Source of the DNA: Syngnathus acus
Lineage: Eukaryota; Chordata; Actinopteri; Syngnathiformes; Syngnathidae
DNA length: 64,000 nt
Reading direction: 5' to 3'
NCBI RefSeq assembly: GCF_901709675.1
Contig: NC_051096.1
Coordinates: forward strand, 5,793,001-5,857,000
Below are positions 1 to 11,100 of the stretch, piece by piece. A model generated the notes under the pieces. The model was given only the letters and a program-made list of their open reading frames with translations, searched no databases and was not told the DNA's origin. Both the position numbers and the translations under genes were made by a program. Each line of letters begins with the position of its first letter. Positions within the stretch are counted from its first letter, which is position 1.

Positions 1-602
1 GCTTTAACCGTTTTAGAATACAATAAAGAAAATACTTCATGAAAAGATTCAGCCACAGAAAACTACTAAATCATGACTTGGCTCCACATTCTGTTTTTAT
101 CAATAACACACGTTCTTTTCTTATTTTTGTTTATTTCAGACATTAGGAGGTGGTGAATTAGTAAAAAGCTTTCTTCAACCTCAACAGTCTTACACGCAGT
201 GTTACGCATGTCATATAAATATACAGAATGTCAACATATTTGTACGGTGACTACAGTGTATGCTAATGAATGCATAATGAACTGGAGATGAGGATGCAAT
301 CTGTTCCCCTACCTCCAAGTTGGTTTCATGCAGTTAGCGGGGGCGTTCAGGAGCGATGACATCATCAAAAAGGGGCAGCCTAGGGGTAGATATAGAATTA
401 TATATTGATTATTGGATTCCATGACCAAAATAAATAAATACAGCGCCGCACTGCACGATAGTGCAATAAAATCAAGTAAAATAAAACAAATGTATCTTAA
501 AATGTAAAACCTGATAAAGGCTAACTAAACCCAAACGTTGAGTTTGAGTCTTAAGTTCGAACTGGTACGTCTTCTTGAAATGACCTTAATACCTCCAAAA
601 CT

Positions 603-1570
603 ATGCTAGTTCTGGCCTATTTAAGTACTTATAATCTCCCAAGACGTACACCCGGTCAAGTTAAACGCAATGGTGGCAAGAAAAAAAGAAACATAAAACC
701 ATGCTTAAGTTGTTGCCTCGTTTTGACGAGGCACGTGAGGCGGCGAGCGGCCGCCGGAGCTAAAATGGAGGCTTCCGCTTCGTCTCCATGGCTGCTTGTG
801 TAAGCGTGCGGCCAAACCTCGCTTGTTTTCGAGCCGACACGACACAGATGCGCCGGATATTGGACGGGGCCTTTATGACAACTTTTCGGCTGTTAAAGGT
901 TTTTTAAAAGGTGTTGTTTGTGTCGGTTTTTTAATGCGATTCCCGTTTTTGCGACACTGAGCCGCCGCAAAGTAGCTTTATGTGCTTAATAAAACAAGGA
1001 GTGGACTTTTTTTAAACATTTATCTTTAATATAATGTGTGTGTGCGTGCGAGATTATTATTTGTATTTTATATTGTCCCCAGGGTAACGCATTCGGATTA
1101 ATTTTACCATCAAGAGTGTCTAATACCTCTCTGTTATGCCAAATATTTGACATGACTACAAATGGAAGACCACTCACTGTGATCCAACACGGGTTTTTCC
1201 TCAGACCATACGTCATAAACCCAGATGACGTCACTGTTTTGTTTGAAAGCATTTTAAAAAATTCAAAGGCAAAGCAGAAAACTAAAGTACTAATGACAAC
1301 AATTAGGCGCAGTAACAAACAAAATATTTAAAGGTATTTCAACCCTGCAGTTTTTTCAGTTTGCATAAATCTAACAAATTCACGCAGGTGCACTCGGGTA
1401 TATTCATTCAGTATACACACAGCAACAGGCTGAACGGACCTTAGGATCCATCCGTTGCAAAGTTTCTTTGAACCATGGCAAAGGGTGTTTTTTTTTTATT
1501 TTTTGTATGTGTATTTACAAAGGAACCTTTGTTTGACTTTGAAGAAATCTCTAGGAAGTTTCTTTGATAA
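603..1570 (+). promoter_or_regulatory. lmna upstream region, unit 1
   Basis: This stretch has no convincing gene. A GC-richer segment at about 725-830 contains a palindrome (gcctcgttttgacgaggc), a CACGTG E-box and a NotI-like GCGGCCGC. It could be an lmna promoter or 5' untranslated exon. The short open frames here, on both strands, resemble no protein I know and recur only because the whole unit is repeated. The same block recurs at 8,677-9,640 and, from about 11,790, in unit 3. The promoter role is inferred from its position upstream of lmna. Confidence 0.35.
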
Positions 1571-2248
1571 GTGCAATCAGGCATTGGTGTAATGCATGAT
1601 ACTGAGTCTTTCCTGGATCAGCAGAAGCAAGCTCGAGAGATGACGACCCCAGAAAACACTCCTCAAGGTGCAAACACCCTCTCCCCCAACCGCATCACAC
1701 GTCCCCAGGAGATGGAAGATCTCAGCAACCTCAACGACCGTCTGGCCGTTTCCGTCGGCAAGGTCCGTTCCCTGAAAGTGGAGAACGCCGGCTTGCGTTT
1801 TCGCATCACTGAAACCGAAACAGAGGTGTCCCGGGAGCTGACGGGCCTGAAGGCCGCTTACGAGACGGAGCTGGCGGATGCCCGTAAGACTCTGGACTCG
1901 GTGGCCAAAGAGCGTGCACGTCTGCAGCTGGAGGTGGGCAAGCTGAGGGAGGAATTCAAGGAGCTGAAAGCAAGGTGAGGCCCGGCCATTTTATCAAAAA
2001 TATGCCAACAAGAAAATGGATACTGGATATTAGTGCTGACATAATTGCTTTGCTGCTGGGGCCACACCCCAAGGAAAATCCTCCTCGTGACTAATTGCAG
2101 CTCAACATTGGACTTCCAGTTAACCATCCCATAGTCGACTTCCAGTTAACCATCCCATAGTCGCACATCAATATAAATAGCACATTTGACTGCGTCGAGG
2201 GTTTCCATGAGGTCTCGCCCCATTTAATTGTCCATCCATTTTCCATAT

Positions 2249-3004
2249 GGTGGAGAGAGAGTGAGCAGCGCCAGGTTCCTGGGGGTGCACATCAGTGAGG
2301 ATCTCTCCTGGTCCACCAACACCGCGTCGCTGGCGAAGAAGGCCCAGCGCCGCCTGTACTTCCTTCGGAAACTCAGGCGAGCGGGGGCTCCTCCGGCCGT
2401 CATGACTACTTTTTACCGCGGCACCATTGAGAGCGTCCTCTCCAGCTGTATTGCTGTCTGGGGTGGCAGCTGCACTGACCACGACTTGAAGGCCCTGCAG
2501 CGCATAGTGAAAACGGCTAGTAAGACTATTGGTGCTTCTCTCCCCTCCTTGAAGGACATTTACACCTCCCATCTCACCCGCAAGGCGACCAAGATTGTGA
2601 GTGATGTGAGTCACCCCGCTCACTCTTTGTTTGAACTTCTGCCCTCTGGGAGGCGGTACAGGAGCCTGCGCTCCCGCACCACCAGACTTTCCAACAGCTT
2701 CGTACTCCAGGCTGTTAGGATCCTGAACTCGCTCCCCCTTTCAGCGTAGCGTCCTGTTCTTGCTGTATGCGCACTGGCTCGGTTTTGCCCCTCTTATTTA
2801 ATGGGTTATTGGTCTGTTATTTATTCATCGCTCATTTTATTTTATTTATTATTTATTATTTATGGTTTGCCTTCTTGTTTTTGTTTTGTGTCGCCTACTT
2901 GTATGTCTCGTCACCGTGGGATGGAGGAAACGGAATTTCGGTTTCTTTGTGTGTCTTGACATATGAAGGGATTGACAATAAAGCTGACTTTGACTTTGAC
3001 TTTG
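2249..3004 (+). mobile_element. LINE retrotransposon 3' fragment in lmna intron 1
   Basis: An open frame at about 2,252-2,749 encodes the C-terminal end of a LINE reverse transcriptase. It begins near FLGVHISEDLSW, continues through KKAQRRLYFLRKLRR and ends after LPSGRRYRSLRSRTTRL, motifs typical of fish L2/CR1-type elements. An AT-rich 3' tail follows, ending in repeated ttgac/tttgac units (2,985-3,004). Unit 3 keeps the uninterrupted site at 13,981-14,000, so the insert boundaries fall within the shared bases atat. The element is 5'-truncated, as usual for target-primed insertion. The family assignment (L2-like rather than another LINE) is from memory of motifs and less certain than the LINE call. 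Confidence 0.85.
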
Positions 3005-3097
3005 ATATTCCCAGTTTATGTGTATATCTGTCATCTCAGGAACACGAAGAAGGAATCCGATCTGGCAAGAGCGCTGCCGACGCTCAAAGACTTGAAA

Positions 3098-3349
3098 GCC
3101 TTGCTGAACTCCAAGACCGCGTCTTTGCTGACAGCGTTAGGAGAAAAGAGTTGCCTTGAAACCTTGCTGAACTCCAGCACCGCGTCTTTGACGACAGACT
3201 TAGGAGAAAAGCGTCGCCTTGAAGCCTTGCTGAACTCCAGCACCGCGTCTTTGACGACAGCGTTAGAAGAAAGGAGTCGCCTTGAAGCCTTGCTGAACTC
3301 CAAGGACGCGTCTTTGACGACAGCGTTAGAAGAAAAGCGTCTCCTTGAG
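3098..3349 (+). repeat. Four tandem 63-bp coding repeats in lmna exon 2
   Basis: Four head-to-tail 63-nt units start at 3,098, 3,161, 3,224 and 3,287. Each encodes 21 residues opening with (A/T)LLNS and closing with RLE or a near match. Unit 3 of the array has one such unit in the same exon, which makes exon 2 there 157 nt against 346 nt here (difference 189 = 3 x 63). Each unit is three heptads long, so the coiled-coil register is kept. The repeats differ from each other at several codons. Confidence 0.93.
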
Positions 3350-5959
3350 ACAGGAAAACGAGATCTGACGACGCAGGTTGCCAAGGTGAATCAAATCACG
3401 ATTAAATTACCGTGATGATTGTGTTAAAGTTGTTGCCACGTTTAGCTCGACACCAGCTTGGGAGATGCCCGAAAGCAGCTGCAGGATGAGATGCTCAGGA
3501 GGGTGGATGGAGAGAATCGCATTCAAACCCTTAAAGAGGAGGTGGAGTTTCAAAAGAACCTGGATTCCGAGGTCGGACACGATTATCATCACTATCGCTT
3601 ATTTAATTAATGAAAATAAAGCTGAGTCATTCTCACGTCTCACGTAGGAGTTGCGCGAGGTCAAACGCCGGCACGAGTCTCGCATGGGTGAGTTGGAAAA
3701 CACCCGCCAGGAAGATTATGAACCCAAACAGGCCTTGATGGAGATGCAAAGCCAGCATGAACTTCCAATTAAACGCTACAAGGAGGCGATTGAGAAGATT
3801 TACAACTCCAGGGTAAATTGCTGGAAAATATCGCCTTTTTACCTTCTACGATGGCTGTTGGGTTAAGCTGGAAGGCGCTCGCCAGTCAGCGATTTCACCA
3901 TTTATCATTTGGACCTTAGAATCTGTCTCAGCTGCAAAAGTTTAAAAAGTCTGTGTTGACACTAGCTTGCAGCCCGTGATGCAAAAGTGAAAGATCTGGA
4001 GGAGGCTCTGTCTACAGAGAGGGACCTCCTCCGGAAGAAAGACCGAGAAATGGCCGACATTAGGCAGCAGATGCAGCAGCAGCTGGATGAAAATCAGGAG
4101 CTATTGGATGTCAAGCTAGCGCTGGATATGGAGATAAGTGCCAACAGGACGGTGCTTGACAACGAGGAGGAGAGGTGTGTGTGGCTTACAAACATACAAC
4201 TTTTCCTCTCATAGCAATTCATGTCTCCACGTTTGTCCGCCGGATACGCCCGACCACGTCGGCCAGCGGGAAGAGGAAGAGTCCCAACGACACGGACAGC
4301 GAGGCTTCGAGCTTCGCCGGAAGCGCTGTGGCTCGTACTCCCATCGCCCAGCAGGCCTCTGCTAGCGGGCAGGTCACCGTGGATGAGGTGGACCAGGACG
4401 GCAAATATGTCCGACTCAGCAATAAATCAGATGAGGTCAGTGGATGTGTCACAGTGGAACATCGCACATCTTACGAAATTTGCACATTTTCCAGTAACGA
4501 CTAACCTGTTGAGATCAATTTCAACTATTAGGATCAGAATTTGGAGAACTGGCAGGTGAAGCGCCAGGTTGGATCTTCTGCTCCCATCGCATTCAAGTTT
4601 CCCGCAAAGTTCATCCTAAATGCCGGCCAGAGAGTCACGGTAATCAATCTTATCTGGAAGATCTCAGATACAAGGTGCTCAATATTTCAATGACCTTTAC
4701 ATGCTGATCAGATCTGGGCGGCTGGCGCTGGCGGAAACCACAATCCTCCCTCTGATCTAGTCTGGGAGACACAGGCCAACTGGGGAACCGGAGACCAGTT
4801 CCAGACTACCTTGATCAACGCTAACGGAGAGGTGACACATCTTTCAAGCGACAAGAAGCAATATTTCTCTTTTGACGTCCGTTTTTCTTCCAGGAAATGG
4901 CGATGAGGAAAGCCACTGGCACACATTTGGAAGATGATGATGACATGGTAACATTATAAAAATATTGTATAACAATACAATTAAATGGGCATTTTCGAAC
5001 GCAATCATGACTGCTGGTCAATCATTTGAAAAGATTCAGAGTTTGTTGTTTCCGCAGCAGGTTGCTCACAGCACCTGCGGGGACAGCGAGTAGAATCTTC
5101 GTAGTCGTACAGTTATGTGCGGCTCCTGCGGATTCTCCCCGAACAAGCCCAACAACGGCAGCTTCCCGCTCCTACCGTACTGGTGGCATCTCAGAGGGTT
5201 TGCTGCCTCATTCCTACGTGTTCAGTAGTAGTACACCTCGCGAGGTGAGACCATTCCAGACTGGAATCCGAACTGAGACCTGTCCAATAATGTGAGGCCC
5301 TGGATCTTTTGGTCTTCATTTTCCATGCCAATCAATTTATATATTTAGTAAACTTTTATATATATAATTTTTTACGACATGCTTATGGTTAGCCACCAGG
5401 CAATAAAATATGAACTATAGTTTCATATTGTCAAAAAATTACTTTTTATAGAAGGTAGTTTAGTGACTTTTTTCCACAGCTTTTTTGAATAAAATCTGCT
5501 CCGACCTGTTGTGAAATTGTCTTTGATTGAAATAAAGTTGTTCTTCTCTAAAAATTATTGAATTCGTCTTTTTTTGGCGTTATATAAATAATGCATTGAT
5601 TTAAATTTCTCCCAACTCTCAAAAACGGAACTCCAGACTTTTATATTGAAATTTGAACCACTGTAGCTATTTACTTTTATTTTGAAACGTAAGTACTGTT
5701 TTTGTTCCGGGTCCCCATACCCGGAAGTAGGTCATTTCCACGGAAGCCCGACAGACTCTTTGCGTGTTGTTTTTTGTAAATTGCATGGCATTTAACCAAA
5801 ATTTTGCATTCTTAACGGAATATTGGCGTGCATTTGGTGAGTGTCACTAATCTTTCGTCATCTCTGGTTGTCGTCAAGAATTCAAGACATGCTAACAGTC
5901 AGCCATAACTACAAATTGCATGAAGAAGATTTGCTGTTTACCATTGCAGGACCATCTGA

Positions 5960-7171
5960 ATGCTGAGTGTGCGGACTCTTTTTGGCATCGGCTTTCTGGT
6001 GACCTCACGGGCCGCAGCGGTTTTTGCTCAAACGGGGAAATGCCCACTTTCACCTTCAGCTAACAACCACCAGAAGAACTGTCACAGTAGCAGACAATCT
6101 TCCATCATGGCCCAGAGCATCAAGTACCTTGGGTATGTTTTATAAATACAATTTAAAGTGACGTCTAGTTTTCGTCATACTTGTATTTGTTCTGCAGACA
6201 AGAGGAAGCCCAGCGCATTGACGAGGAGCTCTTCAGTGAGTACGGCTTCAGTGTGGACCAGCTGATGGAGCTCGCAGGGCTCAGTTGTGCTACCGCCATC
6301 ACAAGGGTGAACCACAATGTCCTTCCAGAATGATCATAATGTGAATCTAAGCATCTCACGTTTTCCATTGAAGGCATATCCACTGAGTTCCTTGGTCAAG
6401 CCCAAACCCACAGTGCTGGTTATATGTGGACCCGGCAACAATGGAGGAGCCTGGTCTGTGCTAGACATCTTAAACTATTTGTAGGTGTCGCCATGTTTGA
6501 TTTTTGAGGAAGCCATCTTTACAACCATCGAGGAAGTTTCCTTAATGACTTCTCCATCTTCTCTCAGGGTTACGAACCCTCCATCCTGTATCCAAAGAGG
6601 CCCAACAAACCACTGTTTCAGGGTTTGACCACCCAGTGCCAGAAAATGGAGATCCCATTTCTTACAGAGATGCCCGAGGTTTGAACTTGTAACAGTCGAA
6701 ATTGACTGTGTTTAAACGTGACCTTTTTAATTATTTTGTTAGGCTCCTGTGATTGACGAGGCCTTCAACCTGGTGATCGATGCCATCTTCGGCTTCAGTT
6801 TTAAGGGGGCGGCGCGAGAGCCTTTTGGTTCCATCATCGATGTCCTGAAGAAGACCACTGTGCCCATTGCTAGCATCGACATCCCTTCAGGTTCCTTCAT
6901 CTTTACGTAGCATTTTGCTCATCCACACTGCTTCCAAGTGTGTTTACGTGACTCTTGGATTTATTTTCCAGGTTGGGATGTGGAGCAGGGGAGCGTCGAC
7001 GGATTGCATCCCGACACGCTCATCTCACTCACCGCTCCTAAAAACTCTGCCACCCTTTTCAAGGGACGCCATCACTTCCTGGGAGGCCGCTTAGTGCCAC
7101 CAGCTTTGGAGAGGAAGTACCAGCTCAACCTGCCCCGCTACCCCGAAACTGACTGTGTGTTAAAATTATAA
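5960..7171 (+). pseudogene. naxe: NAD(P)HX epimerase copy 1, frameshifted
   Basis: NAXE epimerises R-NAD(P)HX to the S form for the repair dehydratase and acts mainly in mitochondria. Six exons are readable: 5,960-6,132; 6,198-6,306; 6,374-6,480; 6,568-6,678; 6,743-6,890; 6,972-7,171. They match human NAXE throughout, including [17 protein letters not shown] and [11 protein letters not shown]. Exon 3 is 107 nt rather than the 111 nt of the unit 3 copy. Four bases are missing near 6,449, exactly in the conserved GGDGL motif, and the shifted frame soon ends. Everything else is intact, so this is either a very young pseudogene or an assembly error. A separate 5' untranslated exon probably ends at about 5,836, before gtgagtgtc. 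Confidence 0.85.
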
Positions 7172-7432
7172 GATTTGGTTCCTGAAATGGTTCATGTGAT
7201 TCTAACATGCTTTAACCGTTTTAGAATACAATAAAGAAAGTACCGTATTTTCCGCCCTAAAAGGCGCACCGGGTTATAAGGCGCACCTTCAATGAACGGC
7301 CCATTTTAAAACTTTGTCCATATATAAGGCGCACCGGATTATAAGGCGCATAAAATAGAAGCTATACTGCATCAAACTGAGGTTGACTAGGGTTGCGGTA
7401 TGCATCCACAAGCCAATAACCAACGAGCCCTC

Positions 7433-7595
7433 TGTAAACAATCGCGTTTCTCAAACGATCTCCTATAAAATGATCGGAACTGACTAAAGTTCGATCTAAC
7501 GCATTGGTACTACTTACCTATGTTTCCCTTCCATATCGATCCGTAGATTTACTCGAAACATTAACAGAGCAGCCTATTTTGACATGAAATAGCCT
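7433..7595. repeat. 163-bp direct repeat inside the transposon, first copy
   Basis: This segment, from tgtaaacaatcgcg to gaaatagcct, recurs at 7,684-7,846 with a 251-bp offset. The two copies look almost identical (one visible difference, acgatc versus acaatc), so the internal duplication is recent. Its partner is listed separately. Confidence 0.9.
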
Positions 7596-7683
7596 GGTAC
7601 GTATAGCAGCTATCGCAATAGCATTAGCCATCCGCAAAGTCTCACGAGCCTCAGCTCGCAATCTCCCATGAGCCTCAGCAAAG

Positions 7684-7846
7684 TGTAAACAATCGCGTTT
7701 CTCAAACAATCTCCTATAAAATGATCGGAACTGACTAAAGTTCGATCTAACGCATTGGTACTACTTACCTATGTTTCCCTTCCATATCGATCCGTAGATT
7801 TACTCGAAACATTAACAGAGCAGCCTATTTTGACATGAAATAGCCT
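7684..7846. repeat. 163-bp direct repeat inside the transposon, second copy
   Basis: Second copy of the 7,433-7,595 segment. Between the copies lie about 88 bp containing two related agcctcagc-type stretches. After this copy the sequence goes into the element's right arm. Confidence 0.9.
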
Positions 7847-8102
7847 CGCGGGTACAACAGCTATTCGGTGACGCCCCCTGACTACAGTTGCCGTAATGCT
7901 GGGAAGCGATGCGACCTTGTAATTTACTAGTCGTACTAAAACGTACTGAAACATTTTGGCAGAGCACTGTGTACAACCAGTATGGATCAACAAATTCATC
8001 AGTTGATCCATATATAAGGCGCACTGGCCTATAAGGCGCACTGTCGGCTTTTGAGAAAATTTTAGGCTTTTAGGTGCGCCTTTTAGGGCGGAAAATACGG
8101 TA

Positions 8103-11100
8103 CTTCATTAAAAGATTCAGCCACAGAAAACTACTAAATCATGACTTGGCTCCACATTCTGGTTTTATAAATAACACGTTATTTTCTTATTTTTGTTTAT
8201 TTCAGACATCAGGAGGTGGTGAATTAGTAAAAAGCTTTCTTCAACCTCAACAGTCTTACACGCAGTGTTACGCATGTCATATAAATATACAGAATGTCAA
8301 CATATTTGTACGGTGACTACAGTGTATGCTAATGAATGCATAATGAACTGGAGATGAGGATGCAATCTGTTCCCCTACCTCCAAGTTGGTTTCATGCAGT
8401 TAGCGGGGGCGTTCAGGAGCGATGACATCATCAAAAAGGGGCAGCCTAGGGGTAGATATAGAATTATATATTGATTATTGGATTCCATGACCAAAATAAA
8501 TAAATACAGCGCCGCACTGCACGATAGTGCAATAAAATTAAGTAAAATAAAACAAATGTAACTTAAAATGTAAAACCTGAATACATGATAAAAGCGAACT
8601 AAACCCAAACGTTGAGTTTGAGTCTTGAGTTCGAACTGGTACGTCTTCTTGAAATGACCTTAATACCTCCAAAACTATGCTAGTTCTGGCCTATTTAAGT
8701 ACTTATAATCTCCCAAGACGTACACCCGGTCAAGTTAAACGCAATGGTGCCAAGAAAAAAAGAAACATAAAACCATGCTTAAGTTGTTGCCTCGTTTTGA
8801 CGAGGCACGTGAGGCGGCGAGCGGCCGCCGGAGCTAAAATGGAGGCTTCCGCTTCGTCTCCACGGCTGCTTGTGTAAGCGTGCGGCCAAACCTCGCTTGT
8901 TTTCGAGCCGACACGACACAGATGCGCCGGATATTGGACGGGGCCTTTATGACAACTTTTCGGCTGTTAAAGGTTTTTTAAAAGGTGTTGTTTGTGTCGG
9001 TTTTTTAATGCGATTCCCGTTTTTGCGACACTGAGCCGCCGCAAAGTAGCTTTATGTGCTTAATAAAACAAGGAGTGGACTTTTTTTAAACATTTATCTT
9101 TAATATAATGTGTGTGTGCGTGCGAGATTATTATTTGTATTTTATATTGCCCCCAGGGTAACGCATTCGGATTAATTTTACCATCAAGAGTGTCTAATAC
9201 CTCTCTGTTATGCCAAATATTTGACATGACTACAAATGGAAGACCACTCACTGTGATCCAACACGGGTTTTTCCTCAGACCATACGTCATAAACCCAGAT
9301 GACGTCACTGTTTCGTTTGAAAGCATTTAAAAAATTCAAAGGCAAAGCAGAAAACAAAAGTACTAATGACAACAATTAGGCGCAGTAACAAACAAAATAT
9401 TTAAAGGTATTTCAACCCTGCAGTTTTTTCAGTTTGCATAAATCTAACAAATTCACGCAGGTGCACTCGGGTATATTCATTCAGTATACACACAACAACA
9501 GGCTGAACGGACCTCAGGATCCATCCGTTGCAAAGTTTCTTTGAACCATGGCAAAGGGTGAGGTTTTTTTTTTTGGACGTGTATGTACAAAGGAAACTTT
9601 GTTTGACTTTGAAGAAACCTCTATGACGTTTCTTTGATAAGTGCATGTGGCATTTGGTGTAATGCATGATACTGAGTCTTTCCTGGATCAGTAGAAGCAA
9701 GCTCGAGAGATGGCGACCCCAAAAAACACTGCTCAAGGTGCAAACAACGCGGAGCCCGTTTCATCTCAATTAAGCCGGCTTCAAAAAGAGGTAACCATTT
9801 ATCATTTGGACCTTAGAATCTGTCTCAGCTGCAAAAGTTTAAAAAGTCTGTGTTGACACTAGCTTGCAGCCCGTGATGCAAAAGTGAAAGATCTGGAGGA
9901 GGCTCTGTCTACAGAGAGGGACCTCCTCCGGAAGAAAGACCGAGAAATGGCCGACATTAGGGAGCGGATGCAGCAGCAGCTGGATGAGTATCAGGAGCTA
10001 TTGGATGTCAAGCTAGCGATGGATAGGGAGATAAGTGCCTACAGGATGTTGCTTGAAGGCGAGGAGGAGAGGTGTGTGTGTGCACAGCTTACAAACATAC
10101 CACAACTTTTCCTGTCATAGCAATTCATGTCTCCACGTTTGTCCGCAGGATACGCTCGACCACGTCGGCCAGCGGGAAGAGGAAGCGTCCCAACGACACG
10201 GACAGCGAGGCTTCGAGCTTCGCCGGAAGCGCTGTGGCTCGTACTCCCATCGCCCAGCAGGCCTCTGCTAGCGGGCAGGTCACCGTGGATGAGGTGGACC
10301 AGGACGGCAAATATGTCCGACTCAGCAATAAAGCAGATGAGGTCAGTGGATGTGTCACAGTGGAACATCGCACATCTTGCGAAATTTGCACATTTTCCAG
10401 TAACGACTAACCTGTTGAGATCAATTTCAACTATTAGGATCAGAATTTGGGGAACTGGCAGGTGAAGCGCCAGGTTGGATCTTCTGCTCCCATCGCATTC
10501 AAGTTTACCGCAAAGTTCATCCTAAAGGCCGGCCAGAGAGTCACGGTAATCAATCTGATCTGGAAGATCTCAGATACAAGGTGCTCAATATTTCAATGAC
10601 CTTTACATGCTGATCAGATCTGGGCGGCTGGCGCTGGCGGAAACCACAATCCTCCCTCTGATCTAGTCTGGGAGACACAGGCCAACTGGGGAACCGGAGA
10701 CCAGTTCCAGACTACCTTGATCAACGCTAACGGAGAGGTGACACATCTTTCAAGCGACAAGAAGCAATATTTCCCTTTTGACGTCCGTTTTTCTTCCAGG
10801 AAATGGCGATGAGGAAAGCCACTGGCACACATTTGGAAGATGATGATGACACGGTAACATTATAAAAATATTGTATAACAATACAATTAAATGGGCATTT
10901 TCTAACGCAATCATGACTGCTGGTCAATCATTTGAAAAGATTCAGAGTTTGTTGTTTCCGCAGCAGGTTGCTCACAGCACCTGCGGGGACTGCGAGTAGA
11001 ATCTTCGTAGTCGTACAGTTATGTGCGGCTCCTGCGGATTCTCCCCGGACAAGCCCAACAACGGCAGCTTCCCGCTCCTACCGTACTGGTGGCATCTCAG

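Larger units (their letters stand above)
1640..5295 (+). pseudogene. lmna: Lamin A/C copy 1, broken
   Basis: A-type lamins are nuclear intermediate-filament proteins. Exons read: 1,640-1,974; 3,040-3,385; 3,446-3,571; 3,648-3,812; truncated exon 5 at 3,868-3,891; 3,966-4,174; 4,243-4,435; 4,532-4,639; 4,712-4,831; 4,894-4,947; 5,058-5,295. They encode head, coiled-coil rod, a nuclear localisation stretch near SGKRKS, the Ig-like tail and a terminal CPIM prenylation box. Lesions are visible. Exon 5 loses about 100 nt and its 5' splice site. The exon 7 acceptor AG is CG at 4,241-4,242. Exons 6 and 4 carry 12-nt and 6-nt deletions. Exon 11 has an in-frame TAG at 5,091-5,093, and the CPIM frame is offset from it. 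Exon 2 carries a threefold internal expansion (3,098-3,349), and intron 1 holds a LINE fragment. The start at 1,640 is chosen by comparison with the lamin head. Very likely a pseudogene. Confidence 0.85.
1..7240 (+). repeat. Tandem array unit 1 (naxe 3' flank, lmna, naxe)
   Basis: This is the first of three tandem copies of an lmna-naxe segment. Bases 1-60 match the 3' flank of naxe at 7,208-7,240 and 18,192-18,250, so the window opens just after an upstream naxe copy. The unit then runs through a naxe-lmna spacer (1-1,570), an lmna copy (1,640-5,295) and a naxe copy (5,960-7,171). It is nearly identical to unit 2 over 1-1,480 versus 8,103-9,560, and very similar to unit 3, which implies recent duplication or gene conversion. 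The tandem junction lies near position 430: up to there the sequence follows the naxe-scn1b spacer seen at 18,199-18,607, and after it the lmna upstream region. Confidence 0.9.
7241..8102. mobile_element. 862-bp DNA transposon (MITE-like) with 30-bp inverted ends
   Basis: The ends at 7,241-7,270 and 8,073-8,102 are perfect 30-bp inverted complements beginning taccgtattttccgcccta. The empty site survives at about 31-40 and 18,221-18,232 as gaaaatacttcat. This fits insertion at a TA with TA duplication, a habit of Tc1/mariner-type elements. No transposase frame is present, so the element is non-autonomous. Subterminal ggcgcacc/ataaggcgca motifs repeat near both ends. It sits 70 bp after the naxe stop codon of unit 1, at the boundary between units 1 and 2. 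Confidence 0.9.

Noticed and set aside
986-1331. Overlapping open frames on both strands upstream of lmna (97 and 110 codons)
   Set aside because: They recur only because the unit is duplicated (9,060-9,330), differ by frame-disrupting changes, and resemble no known protein.
2168-2623. 151-codon minus-strand frame
   Set aside because: It is the antisense of the LINE reverse-transcriptase frame.
3031-3384. 117-codon minus-strand repetitive frame
   Set aside because: It is the shadow of the 63-bp coding repeats of lmna exon 2.
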